Source: a virus. From it: DNA of 44,674 nt. Below the pieces are notes generated by a model. It was not told the DNA's origin and did not search any database. It saw only the letters and a program-made list of their open reading frames with translations. Position numbers and translations under genes: made by a program. Below, one piece after another: positions 31,600-40,075 of this stretch; the first letter of the stretch is position 1; each line of letters opens with the position of its first letter. The stretch lies in IMG/VR virus record IMGVR_UViG_3300017788_000045, positions 1 to 44,674 of that record. One strand, 5' to 3'.

Positions 31600-31931
31600 A
31601 AGCTTCAGAATTTATTTTCGAAGAGGACGAAGAGTTTTACGAGACCGCGAAAATGGTCTGGGGCGTCGGTAAACACGATACCAAAGGTGGGGCCACTAAA
31701 TTAAAATTCCGTTGCACCACAGGTCCTAGGTCGGGTAGACAAGTTAGCCATCCATCGAAATGCCATACACCTATAGATATAGCACAGGCTCAGCGAATGA
31801 AAACTACCAGAGCCAGGACCAAAGTACAAGCAGCTCGCAGAACACAAAGAACCAAAACTATCAACACCGCCAGTGTATTAGCCAATCGACTAAACACGGG
31901 CAAACCAAAAACTCCAAAGCCCTACTATTGA
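31596..31931 (+). CDS. Small basic protein, conserved in marine T4-like phages
   Basis: 111 residues: an acidic first 20 (FIFEEDEEFYE), then 'KLKFRCTTGPRSGRQVSHPS' with two cysteines (C39 and C56), and a very basic C-terminal half (TTRARTKVQAARRTQRTKT). I associate the RSGR-x-V-S-x-P pattern with small proteins near the neck genes of T4-like marine phages. The basic tail suggests nucleic-acid contact. Function is not established. It is translationally coupled to gp13. Confidence 0.55.
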   Translation: MKASEFIFEEDEEFYETAKMVWGVGKHDTKGGATKLKFRCTTGPRSGRQVSHPSKCHTPIDIAQAQRMKTTRARTKVQAARRTQRTKTINTASVLANRLNTGKPKTPKPYY

Positions 31932-31932
31932 T

Positions 31933-31961
31933 TTGACATTGCATTAAAACTATAATATAAT
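31933..31961 (+). promoter_or_regulatory. Consensus sigma-70 promoter (TTGACA-17-TATAAT)
   Basis: TTGACA at 31933-31938 and TATAAT at 31956-31961 with a 17-bp spacer: a full match to the bacterial housekeeping consensus. A start near 31968 gives a leader of about 14 nt that includes AGGAG before the ATG at 31982. An overlapping second TATAAT at 31951 has only 12-bp spacing. Confidence 0.85.
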
Positions 31962-31981
31962 TTCTCTAAGAGGAGATAATT

Positions 31982-32638
31982 ATGATCATAGGTATTTGTG
32001 GATTTATAGGTTCAGGCAAAGACACTATCGCCGATTATTTGGTTAACTTTCATGAGTTTCGTAGAGAAAGTTTCGCATCCACACTAAAAGACGCAGTATC
32101 CTCGGTGTTCGGATGGGATAGGACCATGCTGGAAGGGCGTACCAAGGAAGCCCGAGAATGGCGAGAGCAGGTAGATCCATGGTGGGCGGAGAGATTGTCC
32201 ATGCCTACTCTCACACCACGATGGGTTCTGCAATATTGGGGTACTGAAGTCTGCCGCAAAGCCTTCCATGATGATATCTGGATCGCTAGCCTAGAAAATA
32301 AACTTCGTAACTCTCGAGATCACGTTGTGATTTCTGACTGCCGTTTTCCTAATGAAATACAGAGCATACGCAATGCCGGCGGAAAGATTATTTGGGTACA
32401 GCGCGGTGAATTACCCGATTGGTATCAATATGCTCTAGCCGCTAACCAGCTAGGCAGCAACATGGCGTTTAACGAGTTAAAGATGCGCAAAATACATGCT
32501 TCCGAAACTGCTTGGGTAGGTACGAATTTCGATGCTGTCGTTGACAATAACTGTCTGATCAGCCAGTTATATATGAATATGGAAGAGTTAGTTAAAAATT
32601 TTAGTAGTCAGCAACAAGATCACCTTGTCTCCATGTAA
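31982..32638 (+). CDS. 1: Deoxynucleoside monophosphate kinase, gp1-like
   Basis: 218 residues. The P-loop 'GFIGSGKDTIADYL' (residues 7-20) with 'FRRESFASTLKDAVSSVFGW', 'LTPRWVLQYWGTEVCR' and 'DHVVISDCRFPNEIQSIRNA' is the T4 gp1/dNMP-kinase pattern. The enzyme phosphorylates dNMPs for phage DNA synthesis, normally an early function. It sits among late virion genes but has its own perfect sigma-70 promoter. Its 3' end overlaps the convergent HNH-like gene by 38 bases. Confidence 0.9.
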   Translation: MIIGICGFIGSGKDTIADYLVNFHEFRRESFASTLKDAVSSVFGWDRTMLEGRTKEAREWREQVDPWWAERLSMPTLTPRWVLQYWGTEVCRKAFHDDIWIASLENKLRNSRDHVVISDCRFPNEIQSIRNAGGKIIWVQRGELPDWYQYALAANQLGSNMAFNELKMRKIHASETAWVGTNFDAVVDNNCLISQLYMNMEELVKNFSSQQQDHLVSM

Positions 32639-32936
32639 TTCCCTCTTTGCCTAATATTTGAGAGCAATTACAGCAGATAGTTTTTAGATTGCCAGGCCTG
32701 CAGTTATCTAGATTTCCGTCTAAATGAAACACTCGAAATACTTCAGGATGAGGGCTTCGATGCCCGCATTTTTCGCATCGATCTTTCTTTTTATAACCGG
32801 ATCTAGCCCAACGAGGAATACCGTGATAAAGACCGTTTGCCAAACAGATTTCACACAGGCTCCGATAATACAATTTTCCATTCTTTCTGTAATTGATCGC
32901 TCTTGGGCGTTGGCCGCATTTACATAGTGGTCTCAT
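32601..32936 (-). CDS. HNH/zinc-finger endonuclease-like protein
   Basis: 111 residues. Two zinc knuckles are visible: 'PLCKCGQRP' with 'CEICL', and 'RCEKCGHRS' with 'CCNCSQ'. Between them lies the HNH-like core 'VFHLDGNLDNCRPGNLKTIC' (H, N, N). The 'GITWRQGDLVADY' C-terminus is familiar from conserved proteins of marine T4-like phages. It could be a structure-specific nuclease or a homing-type relict; conservation favours a phage function. A late promoter stands 5 nt before its ATG and its message runs antisense to the dNMP kinase end. Confidence 0.65.
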   Translation of the reverse strand: MRPLCKCGQRPRAINYRKNGKLYYRSLCEICLANGLYHGIPRWARSGYKKKDRCEKCGHRSPHPEVFRVFHLDGNLDNCRPGNLKTICCNCSQILGKEGITWRQGDLVADY

Positions 32937-32941
32937 AGCAG

Positions 32942-32949
32942 TATTTAAT
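32942..32949 (-). promoter_or_regulatory. Late promoter ATTAAATA, 5 nt before ATG
   Basis: On the minus strand ATTAAATA-CTGCT-ATG precedes the HNH-like gene. It shares the 14-base string TAAATACTGCTATG with the gp13 start. Confidence 0.65.
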
Positions 32950-33010
32950 GATTTTAAACCTTTTCTACCCCTTTAAGTGCTTGTATAACTACCCAAAATT
33001 TAGATCTGCC

Positions 33011-33018
33011 GCTAAATA
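33011..33018 (+). promoter_or_regulatory. Late promoter GCTAAATA for the sheath gene
   Basis: 31 nt before the ATG at 33050; the leader contains AGGAGA at good spacing, as expected for a very highly expressed protein. Confidence 0.75.
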
Positions 33019-33049
33019 ATACAAGCAACTATTACCAGGAGAAAAAGTA

Positions 33050-36000
33050 ATGGGCACACTAGTATCCCCAGGCGTACAAGTTACGGTAATTGACGAGAGT
33101 TTTTATACACCAGCCGAACCTGGTACTACTCCTCTTATCGTAGTAGCTACCGCTCAGAATAAAATCAATGCTGCTGGAACAGGTCCAGCAGTAGGTACCT
33201 TGCAAGAAAATGCAGGCAAAGCATTTAGAATGACTAGCCAAAGAGATCTTATAGATTTCTTTGGTGTGCCATTCTTTGAAAAAACTGCTACAGCAAGCCC
33301 CATACACGGTGGCGAGAGAAACGAATATGGACTGTTAGCGGCCTATAGTCTGTTAGGAGTCACAAATTCTGCATTTATTGTCAGAGCCAATGTTGATCTG
33401 GATCAGCTAGAACCGGAATCAAGAGCTCCTGGCTCCGAGCCAGACGATGGTCAATGGTGGGTAGATACAGCAACATCTAGTTGGGGTATCAAACAATGGA
33501 ACGGTGCCGGCAAAGATACCACAGGCGGTCAGAAATTCGCCAATAAAACTCCGATAGTATTAAATGACGACGACAGCGCGAAAATCGTCAGCGGTACCGG
33601 ATATCCACAAGGATCCGTAGGCAGCATAGGCGATTACGCTGTGGTATATCGTGCAGATGTAGACGGCATAGCCAGAATGTTTTACAAGTCCCCAGGTGGC
33701 CCTGTAGGTTCAGGGGTAAGTGCAGGAGATTGGGTCCCGGTTGGCAGCGAAGAATGGTCTTTGAGTTGGCCTACGATCATCGGAACAGAAACCGTGACAG
33801 TGATCAACAACTCCGACACCTTTACAATTAACGGTACGACTATTAATAATTTAGGTACCACTTTAGATTCTTTAGTTATTCGAATCAACCAGTTGGTAGG
33901 AGACACTAACCAAGGAGTGTTTGCTAGAGCAGTAAGCGGCAAATTATATCTATATACCACTGGTGATATTTCATCAGAAGATTCGACAGCCAGCGACGCC
34001 ATAATTATAGGTGCAGGCACCGGAGATATTTTAGATGATGTTGGGATAGATACAGCAACTTATCACGGTCCCGCACTTCAACAGACTCCTCATACTCAAG
34101 TGCCTAATTGGAAATTAACAGATGGAGCTCCGAGACCGACAGGATCGGTTTGGATCAACACCACAGAGCCTAACAGTGGTGCTAGATTAAGAGTTAAAAA
34201 ATACAGTACCGCGTTAGCAGCCTTTGAACCAGTAGAGTCTCCTATGTATTCCAGCGCAGCTTCAGCTTTGTACTTTCTAGACAGAGCAGGCGGTGGACTA
34301 AACTTGGCTTCGAACCTATTATTCACCCAAACTAATGCTATAGAATATACTGGTAAAGAAAATAATAAACAGACTACGGCCGAATTTAAGATCTGGAGAA
34401 GAGCTAACACTGGACCTACTACTGCTACATCTGTGATAATAACGACCGGATCATTGACATTGGCCGGTGCTGCTCCCGGAATCGATAACAAGTTTACACT
34501 GTTCGAAAGCATCAAAGGTCAAGAAGCACTCAGCGCAGGGATAGAAGTAACATTTAAAGCTCAAGGAAATGCCGCAGATTCGGTTAGGATGGCATCAGCC
34601 ATAAATGCTGCCGGATTCACACATATCGAAGCTTCTGTTAGCGATGACAACCGAGTGATAATTTCTCACAAAACGGGCGGAGAGATCAGGGTGAAAGACG
34701 GAGTAGGTACTCCGTTCGCACTGTTGTTCCCGATGTCTATCGCTAATTTATATGGTGTTCCTCAAGGTTCAAGCAGTGATTTTGACTTTATCGTCTCGAA
34801 CTGGGAACCTTTAACTGTAGTGGGATTCGATGCAAGCAGAACATCGCCGACTAATGAGCCAATCGATGGTCAACTCTGGTACAATCCAGAATTTAGCCAA
34901 ATTGATATTTTAGTACACGACGGCGACACATGGGTAGGTTATAAAAATGCTTATCCTACTTCAGATCCAGCAGGTCCACAAGTAGCAGCTACAGCTCCTA
35001 CAACACAAAGCGACGGAACAGATCTAGCAGAAGGCGATTTGTGGATCAGTACCGCTGATCTAGAAAACTTCCCAACTATCTATCGTTGGGACGCAACAAG
35101 CCTACAGTGGAATCTAGTTGATAAGACAGATCAAACCACAGAAGAAGGTGTTTTATTTGCCGATGCGAGATACGGTTCGAGCGGTGCTAATGGTAATACC
35201 GCAGCCTCTATCGTAGATCTACTAACAGAAGATTTTGTAGATCCAGATACTCCTGATCCAGCACTATATCCTAAAGGTATGCTGCTGTGGAACACTCGAA
35301 GAAGCGGCGGAAATGTAAAAAGATATGCCAACAATTACATCGATACGACATCGGACAATCTACGATTTGATCCACTAAACTCTGGTGGCGAGAGTATGAT
35401 GGCTTATGCAACAGATCGTTGGGTAACAGCTTCACCTAATAACGAAGACGGTTCCGGATCATTCGGTCGTAAAGCACAGCGAGGTGTTGTGGTTCGTGCT
35501 ATGAAGAGCGTGATCGATACCAGCCAGGAGATACGCGATACAGAAAGACGTAATTTCAATATCATAGCTGCTCCAGGATATCCAGAATTGCTCAGCAATC
35601 TGATAAATCTAAATCTAGATAGAGGTTTGTTAGCATTTGTAATAGGTGATACACCTTTGAGATTACCTAGTGATGCTACTTCTCTGATTAATTGGGGTAC
35701 TAATGCTAACCTGGTATTGGACAACGGTGATGACGGTATCGTCAGCTACGATGAATATTGTGCGGTCTATTATCCAAACGGATTTACCACAGATCTAGGT
35801 GGTAGCAATGCTGTTGTTCCGGCCAGCCATATGATGTTAAGAACAATCACACTCAGTGATCAGGCTAGTTTTCCATGGTTCGCTCCGGCTGGAACACGTC
35901 GTGGTGGAATCACCAATGCCACAGCAGTTGGTTATATCGATAGCTTAACCGGAGAATTCGAAACAGTGGCTCTCAACGAAGGCCAGCGTGATGTGCTCTA

Positions 36001-36400
36001 TGATCTAAAAGTTAATCCGATTCCGTTCTTTGTTGGAGTTGGATTAGTGGCTTATGGTCAGAAAACTCGCGCAAGGAATGCCAGTGCTTTAGATCGCATA
36101 AATGTAGCACGTCTAGTAGTCTACCTACGTAGTCAATTACAAAAATTAGCTCGTCCTTATATTTTCGAACCTAACGATAAATTAACCAGAGACGAAGTTA
36201 AACAGGCTGTAGAGAGTCTGTTATTAGAACTAGTAGGTCTACGAGCTATCTTTGACTTTGCAGTGGTCTGCGACGAGTCAAACAATACACCGAGCAGGAT
36301 TGATAGAAACGAACTTTGGGTAGACATAGCCATTGAGCCAGTCAAAGCCGTTGAGTTCATTTACATTCCTCTACGTGTCAAGAACACAGGAGAAATCTAA
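33050..36400 (+). CDS. 18: Tail sheath protein, gp18
   Basis: 1116 residues, far longer than T4 gp18 (659). N-terminus 'LVSPGVQVTVIDESFYTP' and C-terminus 'RIDRNELWVDIAIEPVKAVE' then 'FIYIPLRVKNTG' are diagnostic. The region before the C-terminal domain has 'GVVVRAMKSVIDTSQEIRDT' and 'AAPGYPEL'. Between about residues 120 and 700 lie repeated 'DGQWWVDT', 'DGQLWYNP' and 'EGDLWIST' modules, surface insertions outside the contractile core. The sheath contracts to drive the tube into the host. It overlaps gp19 by 1 base. Confidence 0.95.
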   Translation: MGTLVSPGVQVTVIDESFYTPAEPGTTPLIVVATAQNKINAAGTGPAVGTLQENAGKAFRMTSQRDLIDFFGVPFFEKTATASPIHGGERNEYGLLAAYSLLGVTNSAFIVRANVDLDQLEPESRAPGSEPDDGQWWVDTATSSWGIKQWNGAGKDTTGGQKFANKTPIVLNDDDSAKIVSGTGYPQGSVGSIGDYAVVYRADVDGIARMFYKSPGGPVGSGVSAGDWVPVGSEEWSLSWPTIIGTETVTVINNSDTFTINGTTINNLGTTLDSLVIRINQLVGDTNQGVFARAVSGKLYLYTTGDISSEDSTASDAIIIGAGTGDILDDVGIDTATYHGPALQQTPHTQVPNWKLTDGAPRPTGSVWINTTEPNSGARLRVKKYSTALAAFEPVESPMYSSAASALYFLDRAGGGLNLASNLLFTQTNAIEYTGKENNKQTTAEFKIWRRANTGPTTATSVIITTGSLTLAGAAPGIDNKFTLFESIKGQEALSAGIEVTFKAQGNAADSVRMASAINAAGFTHIEASVSDDNRVIISHKTGGEIRVKDGVGTPFALLFPMSIANLYGVPQGSSSDFDFIVSNWEPLTVVGFDASRTSPTNEPIDGQLWYNPEFSQIDILVHDGDTWVGYKNAYPTSDPAGPQVAATAPTTQSDGTDLAEGDLWISTADLENFPTIYRWDATSLQWNLVDKTDQTTEEGVLFADARYGSSGANGNTAASIVDLLTEDFVDPDTPDPALYPKGMLLWNTRRSGGNVKRYANNYIDTTSDNLRFDPLNSGGESMMAYATDRWVTASPNNEDGSGSFGRKAQRGVVVRAMKSVIDTSQEIRDTERRNFNIIAAPGYPELLSNLINLNLDRGLLAFVIGDTPLRLPSDATSLINWGTNANLVLDNGDDGIVSYDEYCAVYYPNGFTTDLGGSNAVVPASHMMLRTITLSDQASFPWFAPAGTRRGGITNATAVGYIDSLTGEFETVALNEGQRDVLYDLKVNPIPFFVGVGLVAYGQKTRARNASALDRINVARLVVYLRSQLQKLARPYIFEPNDKLTRDEVKQAVESLLLELVGLRAIFDFAVVCDESNNTPSRIDRNELWVDIAIEPVKAVEFIYIPLRVKNTGEI

Positions 36401-37044
36401 TGCCAATTACATCTTTAAATAGATTCAGCGTACCTACCGATGGATCAGTGACTAACCAGAGTCTTCTGATGCCTAAACTAAAATATCGCTTTAGGGTGGT
36501 ATTTACAGGTTTTGGCGTGACAGCAGGGGACGTTGTTGAATTAACCAAACAAGTAGTAGATGTTACTAGACCCAGCGTAACTTTTGAAGAAATGACCTTA
36601 GATGTTTACAATTCAAAGGTCTTTTTGGCAGGTAAGCATAGTTTCGAAGCTATTTCAGTGAACCTAAGAGATGACGCTACTGGACTGGTTCAACGAGTTG
36701 TCGGCGAGCAGCTACAGAAACAATTCGATTTCTTAGAACAGGCATCAGCTCGTTCAGGTATCGATTACAAATTTACCACGAGAATCGATGTGTTAGACGG
36801 CGGCAACGGAGCCAAAGAAGTAAACACACTAGAATCAGTAAATTTATGGGGGTGTTTCTTGACTAACGTCAATTACGGTGATTTGAATTATGCTACCAAC
36901 GAGCCTGCAACCGTCGCTCTAAGCATACGATTCGATAATATGACACAACTCAAGGGAGGAACTACTTCTGTTCTCGAGGGGGTTGGAAGAGACATCGGAG
37001 AGAGAACCTTAGGAAGCCTAACTACAGGCGGCGGCGCAGCTTAA
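36400..37044 (+). CDS. 19: Tail tube protein, gp19
   Basis: 214 residues. 'PKLKYRFRVVFTGFG', 'VDVTRPSVTFEEMTLDVYNS' and 'ISVNLRDDATGLVQRVVGEQ' are typical of T4-like tube proteins, followed by 'ESVNLWGCFLTNVNYGDLNY'. It polymerises into the tube inside the sheath through which DNA passes. T4 gp19 is 163 residues; the extra length is at the Gly-rich C-terminus. It is coupled to gp18 and followed by a strong intrinsic terminator 18 bases on. Confidence 0.9.
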   Translation: MPITSLNRFSVPTDGSVTNQSLLMPKLKYRFRVVFTGFGVTAGDVVELTKQVVDVTRPSVTFEEMTLDVYNSKVFLAGKHSFEAISVNLRDDATGLVQRVVGEQLQKQFDFLEQASARSGIDYKFTTRIDVLDGGNGAKEVNTLESVNLWGCFLTNVNYGDLNYATNEPATVALSIRFDNMTQLKGGTTSVLEGVGRDIGERTLGSLTTGGGAA

Positions 37045-37061
37045 CGCTAACTGCGCTGATC

Positions 37062-37090
37062 AAAAAAGCCCGGTTTTTACCGGGTTTTTT
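37062..37090 (+). terminator. Intrinsic terminator after gp19
   Basis: GCCCGGT at 37068-37074 pairs with ACCGGG(T) at 37079-37085 around a TTTT loop, with an A6 tract before and a T6 tract after. A textbook rho-independent terminator. Confidence 0.9.
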
Positions 37091-37095
37091 GTTTA

Positions 37096-37103
37096 TATAA
37101 ATA
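37096..37103 (+). promoter_or_regulatory. Late promoter TATAAATA, 5 nt before ATG
   Basis: Perfect T4 late octamer; reads TATAAATA-ATCAT-ATG. It starts 6 bp after the terminator T-tract. Confidence 0.85.
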
Positions 37104-37108
37104 ATCAT

Positions 37109-38194
37109 ATGGCAAATAAATTCACGAGATTTCTTAGTGGTGTAGGACAAGGTTTGACTAATCCCAAAGGTGTAGTTTCTGATTGGCGACATGGTCGAAG
37201 ATTGTTCATCGATGATACATTTAGATTATCACCAAGACAAAAATTCTTGTTCTATGTTAATTTCGAATTAGATAAAACCGCCGTTAGGTCTACGAAATTT
37301 GTCGACAAACATGCCAACGAAATAGGCTATCTAGTAAAAACTGCTGATATGCCGAAATATACATTCGATTCTGTGTTAAAAAATCAATACAACAGAAAGA
37401 AAATAATTTACAAGCAGATCAATTATGATCCTATAAATCTTTCTTTTCATGACGATAGTGCTGGAATCGTGAATGCTATGTGGGCGTTGTATTATGGCTA
37501 TTATATCAAAGATCGACACAATCCTTTAGCCGCATACAACAGCAATCATTACAGGCAGACCCAGACTCCGCAAGATAATTTTAGATACGGAATGGATAAT
37601 CAAATAACCGTTCCATTTTTAAAGACCGTAAATCTTTATACTATGAGTCGTAGAAGATTTTTGGGCTATACTTTGGTTAATCCTAGAATTAAAACTTGGG
37701 CGCATGGAAGCGGAGATTATGCTTCCAGTGAAGGTGTAGAAAATACCATGACTCTAGAATACGAAGCAGTGATATATTCCGGAGGTACTGTCAGTATAGG
37801 AAATCCTAAAGGTTTCGCGACTCTGCACTACGACACAACACCTTCTCCTCTTTCGGTGGCTGGAGGCGGAACCAGAACACTGCTAGGTGAAGGAGGAGTT
37901 CTCGATGGTCTCGAAAGTATCTTTGGAGATATCGCTAGCGGAACCGCGTTTGACAGTCCTGGCGGATTTCTGTCAACTGCGATCAAAATAGCTAATACAT
38001 ATAAAAATGCCAAAGGATTAGGCAAAGACCAATTAAAAGCCGAAGCTGTCAATATCCTAAGGAGTCCTGCAGGACTAAATGCTGCAGCCGGAATCATTGG
38101 CGGAGTAGCGAATGCTGTTTTTCCTAAAAGAGATTCTGCTAACGAACAGACTAAAGCTAACCAGCGAGTAATAGTTAGCCAGGAAGGAGAATAA
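37109..38194 (+). CDS. Tail tube-fold protein, possible gp54-like tube initiator
   Basis: 361 residues. 'LSPRQKFLFYVNFELDKTAV', 'YLVKTADMPKYTFD', 'YNRKKIIYKQINYDPINLSF' and 'DDSAGIVNAMWALYYGYYI' form a tube-like beta-barrel pattern resembling tail tube and tube-initiator (gp54/gp48) proteins. The last 130 residues are Gly/Ala-rich and probably helical ('AAAGIIGGVANAVFP'). A late promoter lies 5 nt before the ATG and no Shine-Dalgarno is seen. It overlaps the next gene by 1 base. gp54 is the best guess; an unassigned tube-associated protein is the alternative. Confidence 0.55.
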   Translation: MANKFTRFLSGVGQGLTNPKGVVSDWRHGRRLFIDDTFRLSPRQKFLFYVNFELDKTAVRSTKFVDKHANEIGYLVKTADMPKYTFDSVLKNQYNRKKIIYKQINYDPINLSFHDDSAGIVNAMWALYYGYYIKDRHNPLAAYNSNHYRQTQTPQDNFRYGMDNQITVPFLKTVNLYTMSRRRFLGYTLVNPRIKTWAHGSGDYASSEGVENTMTLEYEAVIYSGGTVSIGNPKGFATLHYDTTPSPLSVAGGGTRTLLGEGGVLDGLESIFGDIASGTAFDSPGGFLSTAIKIANTYKNAKGLGKDQLKAEAVNILRSPAGLNAAAGIIGGVANAVFPKRDSANEQTKANQRVIVSQEGE

Positions 38195-38565
38195 TGTCAA
38201 ACACGAATTTGCCCTCTCCGGAGATAGCCGACAACGCCGAAGCGACCAAACTTTTTTTTGATAGTTATGGTATCGCCCCTCTAGAATTTAGATCAGTCGA
38301 TGTGGACGCAACATTGACTTTTTTTAAAAGTCGAGGCTTCAATGATGATGCCGCGTTAGCTACTTCGGCGGTTTTGTTAAAACAAGCAAAATTGGATCAA
38401 ATGAACATCAATAGTCTGTTAGAGACTCTCGGAGGATTTGATGAACTACAAATTTCTTCTCTCGTAGGAGAAATTATGAACAATAATCGTTTATCGACTT
38501 CTACGTTAGGATATAAATCGCAGCCCACAAGAAGCGACAGTGTTTCGAGAAACGTTTTAGCATGA
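38194..38565 (+). CDS. Conserved T4-like marine phage protein
   Basis: 123 residues, mostly helical. 'TLTFFKSRGFNDDAALATSA' then 'VLLKQAKLDQMNINSLLETL' and 'NNRLSTSTLGYK' form a pattern I associate with small proteins between tube and head-completion genes in marine T4-like phages. It overlaps both neighbours (1 and 4 bases), so it is made together with the tube-fold protein and gp4. No enzymatic motif. A virion assembly role is inferred from position. Confidence 0.55.
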   Translation: MSNTNLPSPEIADNAEATKLFFDSYGIAPLEFRSVDVDATLTFFKSRGFNDDAALATSAVLLKQAKLDQMNINSLLETLGGFDELQISSLVGEIMNNNRLSTSTLGYKSQPTRSDSVSRNVLA

Positions 38566-38999
38566 AATTCGCTCAGGGACGTTTTGAAATGAAAAATCCC
38601 GGAAAGTACATCGGGAACAAAACACCGTTGGCTAGAAGCAGCTGGGAATTCGTGTTCATGCGTATGTTAGATGAGCATCCAGGAGTGCAAAATTGGGCCA
38701 GCGAAAGCATACAGATCCCTTATAGAGATCCATTAACGGGCAGACAGACTATCTATGTTCCGGATTTTTTCATCGTCTATAACGACAAAAACGGAAAAAA
38801 ACACGCCGAGGTAGTAGAAGTGAAACCTGCTGGTCAAACTCTAAGAGAACGGGTAGGTAAAAGTCTTTATAATCAAGAACAATATGTAAAAAATCAGGCC
38901 AAATGGGAAGCAGCCGGTGCCTGGTGCAAACAGAAAAATGTAAAATTCAGGGTGATCAACGAAGATGATATTTTTCATCAGGGAAAAAAACGCCGATAA
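38562..38999 (+). CDS. 4: Head completion protein, gp4-like (nuclease fold)
   Basis: 145 residues. 'NKTPLARSSWEFVFMRMLDE', 'ESIQIPYRDPLTGRQTIYVP', 'DFFIVYNDKNGKKHAEVVEV' and KP-x-GQT fit T4 gp4 and its TnsA/restriction-endonuclease-like fold: E28 in the first helix, then D67 and an ExK-like 'EVVEVK' at the catalytic places. gp4 acts on filled heads after packaging, before tail joining. The ATG overlaps the previous stop (ATGA). Confidence 0.85.
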   Translation: MKFAQGRFEMKNPGKYIGNKTPLARSSWEFVFMRMLDEHPGVQNWASESIQIPYRDPLTGRQTIYVPDFFIVYNDKNGKKHAEVVEVKPAGQTLRERVGKSLYNQEQYVKNQAKWEAAGAWCKQKNVKFRVINEDDIFHQGKKRR

Positions 39000-39007
39000 G
39001 TAAAATT

Positions 39008-39484
39008 ATGACTAAAAAATTAGAAGACCTTTTCAACCTTGAAAAAAAAGATTCCGGTGAATCAACTATCGCCGAGAAAAAAAATCATGAAGAAGTAGAT
39101 TCTGCAGAAGCCAGTTATAGAGCTGTCGAAGAAATCACCAAATCCTTACCAGTTATAAAAGAACTAGACACCTTAGATGAGAAAGAGTTAGATGCACTAG
39201 CATCCAAGGCAGAACAGGCCTATGATGATTTAATGGATCTAGGAATGAACGTAGAAGTGAGGTACAGCGGACGTATTTTTGAAGTGGCAGGTACTATGCT
39301 CAAAAATGCTATAGATGCTAAATCTCAAAAAATCGACAAGAAGCTAAAAGCTGTAGAATTACAGTTGAAAAAATTAAAAATAGACAAAGACAGCAACGAT
39401 GACCCCAATGATATCATCAACGGCCAGGGTTATATAATTGCAGATAGAAATGAATTAATGAAAAAACTAAGTCAAAAGAGCTAA
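39008..39484 (+). CDS. 16: Terminase small subunit, gp16-like
   Basis: 158 residues, nearly the length of T4 gp16 (164). The central part 'EASYRAVEEITKSLPVIKEL' ... 'SGRIFEVAGTMLKNAIDAKS' followed by a long basic coiled coil 'KKLKAVELQLKKLKI' follows the gp16 layout (helical hairpin with R-x-x-EV-x-x-x-x-LK). The acidic N-terminus and 'GYIIADRNELMKKL' tail fit too. The small subunit regulates gp17 and DNA recognition. It is separated from gp17 by three genes, unlike T4. The stop codon lies in the next late promoter. Confidence 0.7.
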   Translation: MTKKLEDLFNLEKKDSGESTIAEKKNHEEVDSAEASYRAVEEITKSLPVIKELDTLDEKELDALASKAEQAYDDLMDLGMNVEVRYSGRIFEVAGTMLKNAIDAKSQKIDKKLKAVELQLKKLKIDKDSNDDPNDIINGQGYIIADRNELMKKLSQKS

Positions 39485-39487
39485 ATA
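39480..39487 (+). promoter_or_regulatory. Late promoter GCTAAATA, 5 nt before ATG
   Basis: Overlaps the gp16 stop codon and reads GCTAAATA-TTACT-ATG. No Shine-Dalgarno can fit between. Confidence 0.7.
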
Positions 39488-39492
39488 TTACT

Positions 39493-40071
39493 ATGAAAAC
39501 TTTAAAAGATTATCTAATCGAAAACAAAAAAGTCTACAGCTTTAAAGTTAAAGTGGCTGGCGATTTGCCTGAAAATTTTCAAGAAAATCTCAAAAAGAGC
39601 CTTGAAAAATACAGCGTAGTGACTTTTGAAAAAATTCAGACCCCAGTCCAAGAAAGTCCATTAGACTTTCCTGAATTACACAATAAAGAAATAACCATAT
39701 TCGATATGGTGGTTGAATATCCAATAACCGCTCCGGAAATTTCTAATTTTGTTAAGAGCATCGGATTAGACGAAGAATGTTTCAGAGTAAGAGGCAGCGG
39801 TGAACCTTCTGAAATAGACCAGCTTTCTTTAGATGATGATATCAAAGGAAAATCTATTCTGACAGATCCTTATTACAAAGAATCTACCAAGATAAAGCAT
39901 AAAGAGTACTTTGGAGATGAATTTAATAAAGGATTTCTCAAAGATTTAGAAAAAACACTCAAAGAAAGAAAAAAAGAATTAGGACACGATAAAGGAAATC
40001 CCGATGTGCTTGGATCCGCTCCTAAAATCACCGTAGATAAAGCAGGCGTAAAAAGCGCGATAGGGAGTTAA
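39493..40071 (+). CDS. Conserved T4-like phage protein, function unknown
   Basis: 192 residues. The N-terminus 'MKTLKDYLIENKKVYSFKVK' is followed by 'VAGDLPENFQENLKKSLEKY', 'LDFPELHNKEITIFDMVVEY' and 'YPITAPEISNFVKSIGLDEE', probably one alpha/beta domain of about 115 residues, then a charged tail with 'LKDLEKTLKERKKELGHDKG'. I recall this N-terminal pattern from T4-like marine phages, always unassigned. It lies between terminase subunit genes. A packaging or head role is possible but unsupported by motif. Confidence 0.55.
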   Translation: MKTLKDYLIENKKVYSFKVKVAGDLPENFQENLKKSLEKYSVVTFEKIQTPVQESPLDFPELHNKEITIFDMVVEYPITAPEISNFVKSIGLDEECFRVRGSGEPSEIDQLSLDDDIKGKSILTDPYYKESTKIKHKEYFGDEFNKGFLKDLEKTLKERKKELGHDKGNPDVLGSAPKITVDKAGVKSAIGS

Positions 40072-40075
40072 CACG

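Noticed and set aside
31951-31956. First TATAAT as the -10 box of the dNMP kinase promoter
   Set aside because: It is only 12 bp from TTGACA; the overlapping second TATAAT gives the optimal 17-bp spacing.
30801-33049. tRNA genes or CRISPR repeats in intergenic gaps
   Set aside because: Gaps throughout the window are at most about 115 bp and contain promoters, terminators or ribosome sites; no cloverleaf or regularly spaced repeat was found.
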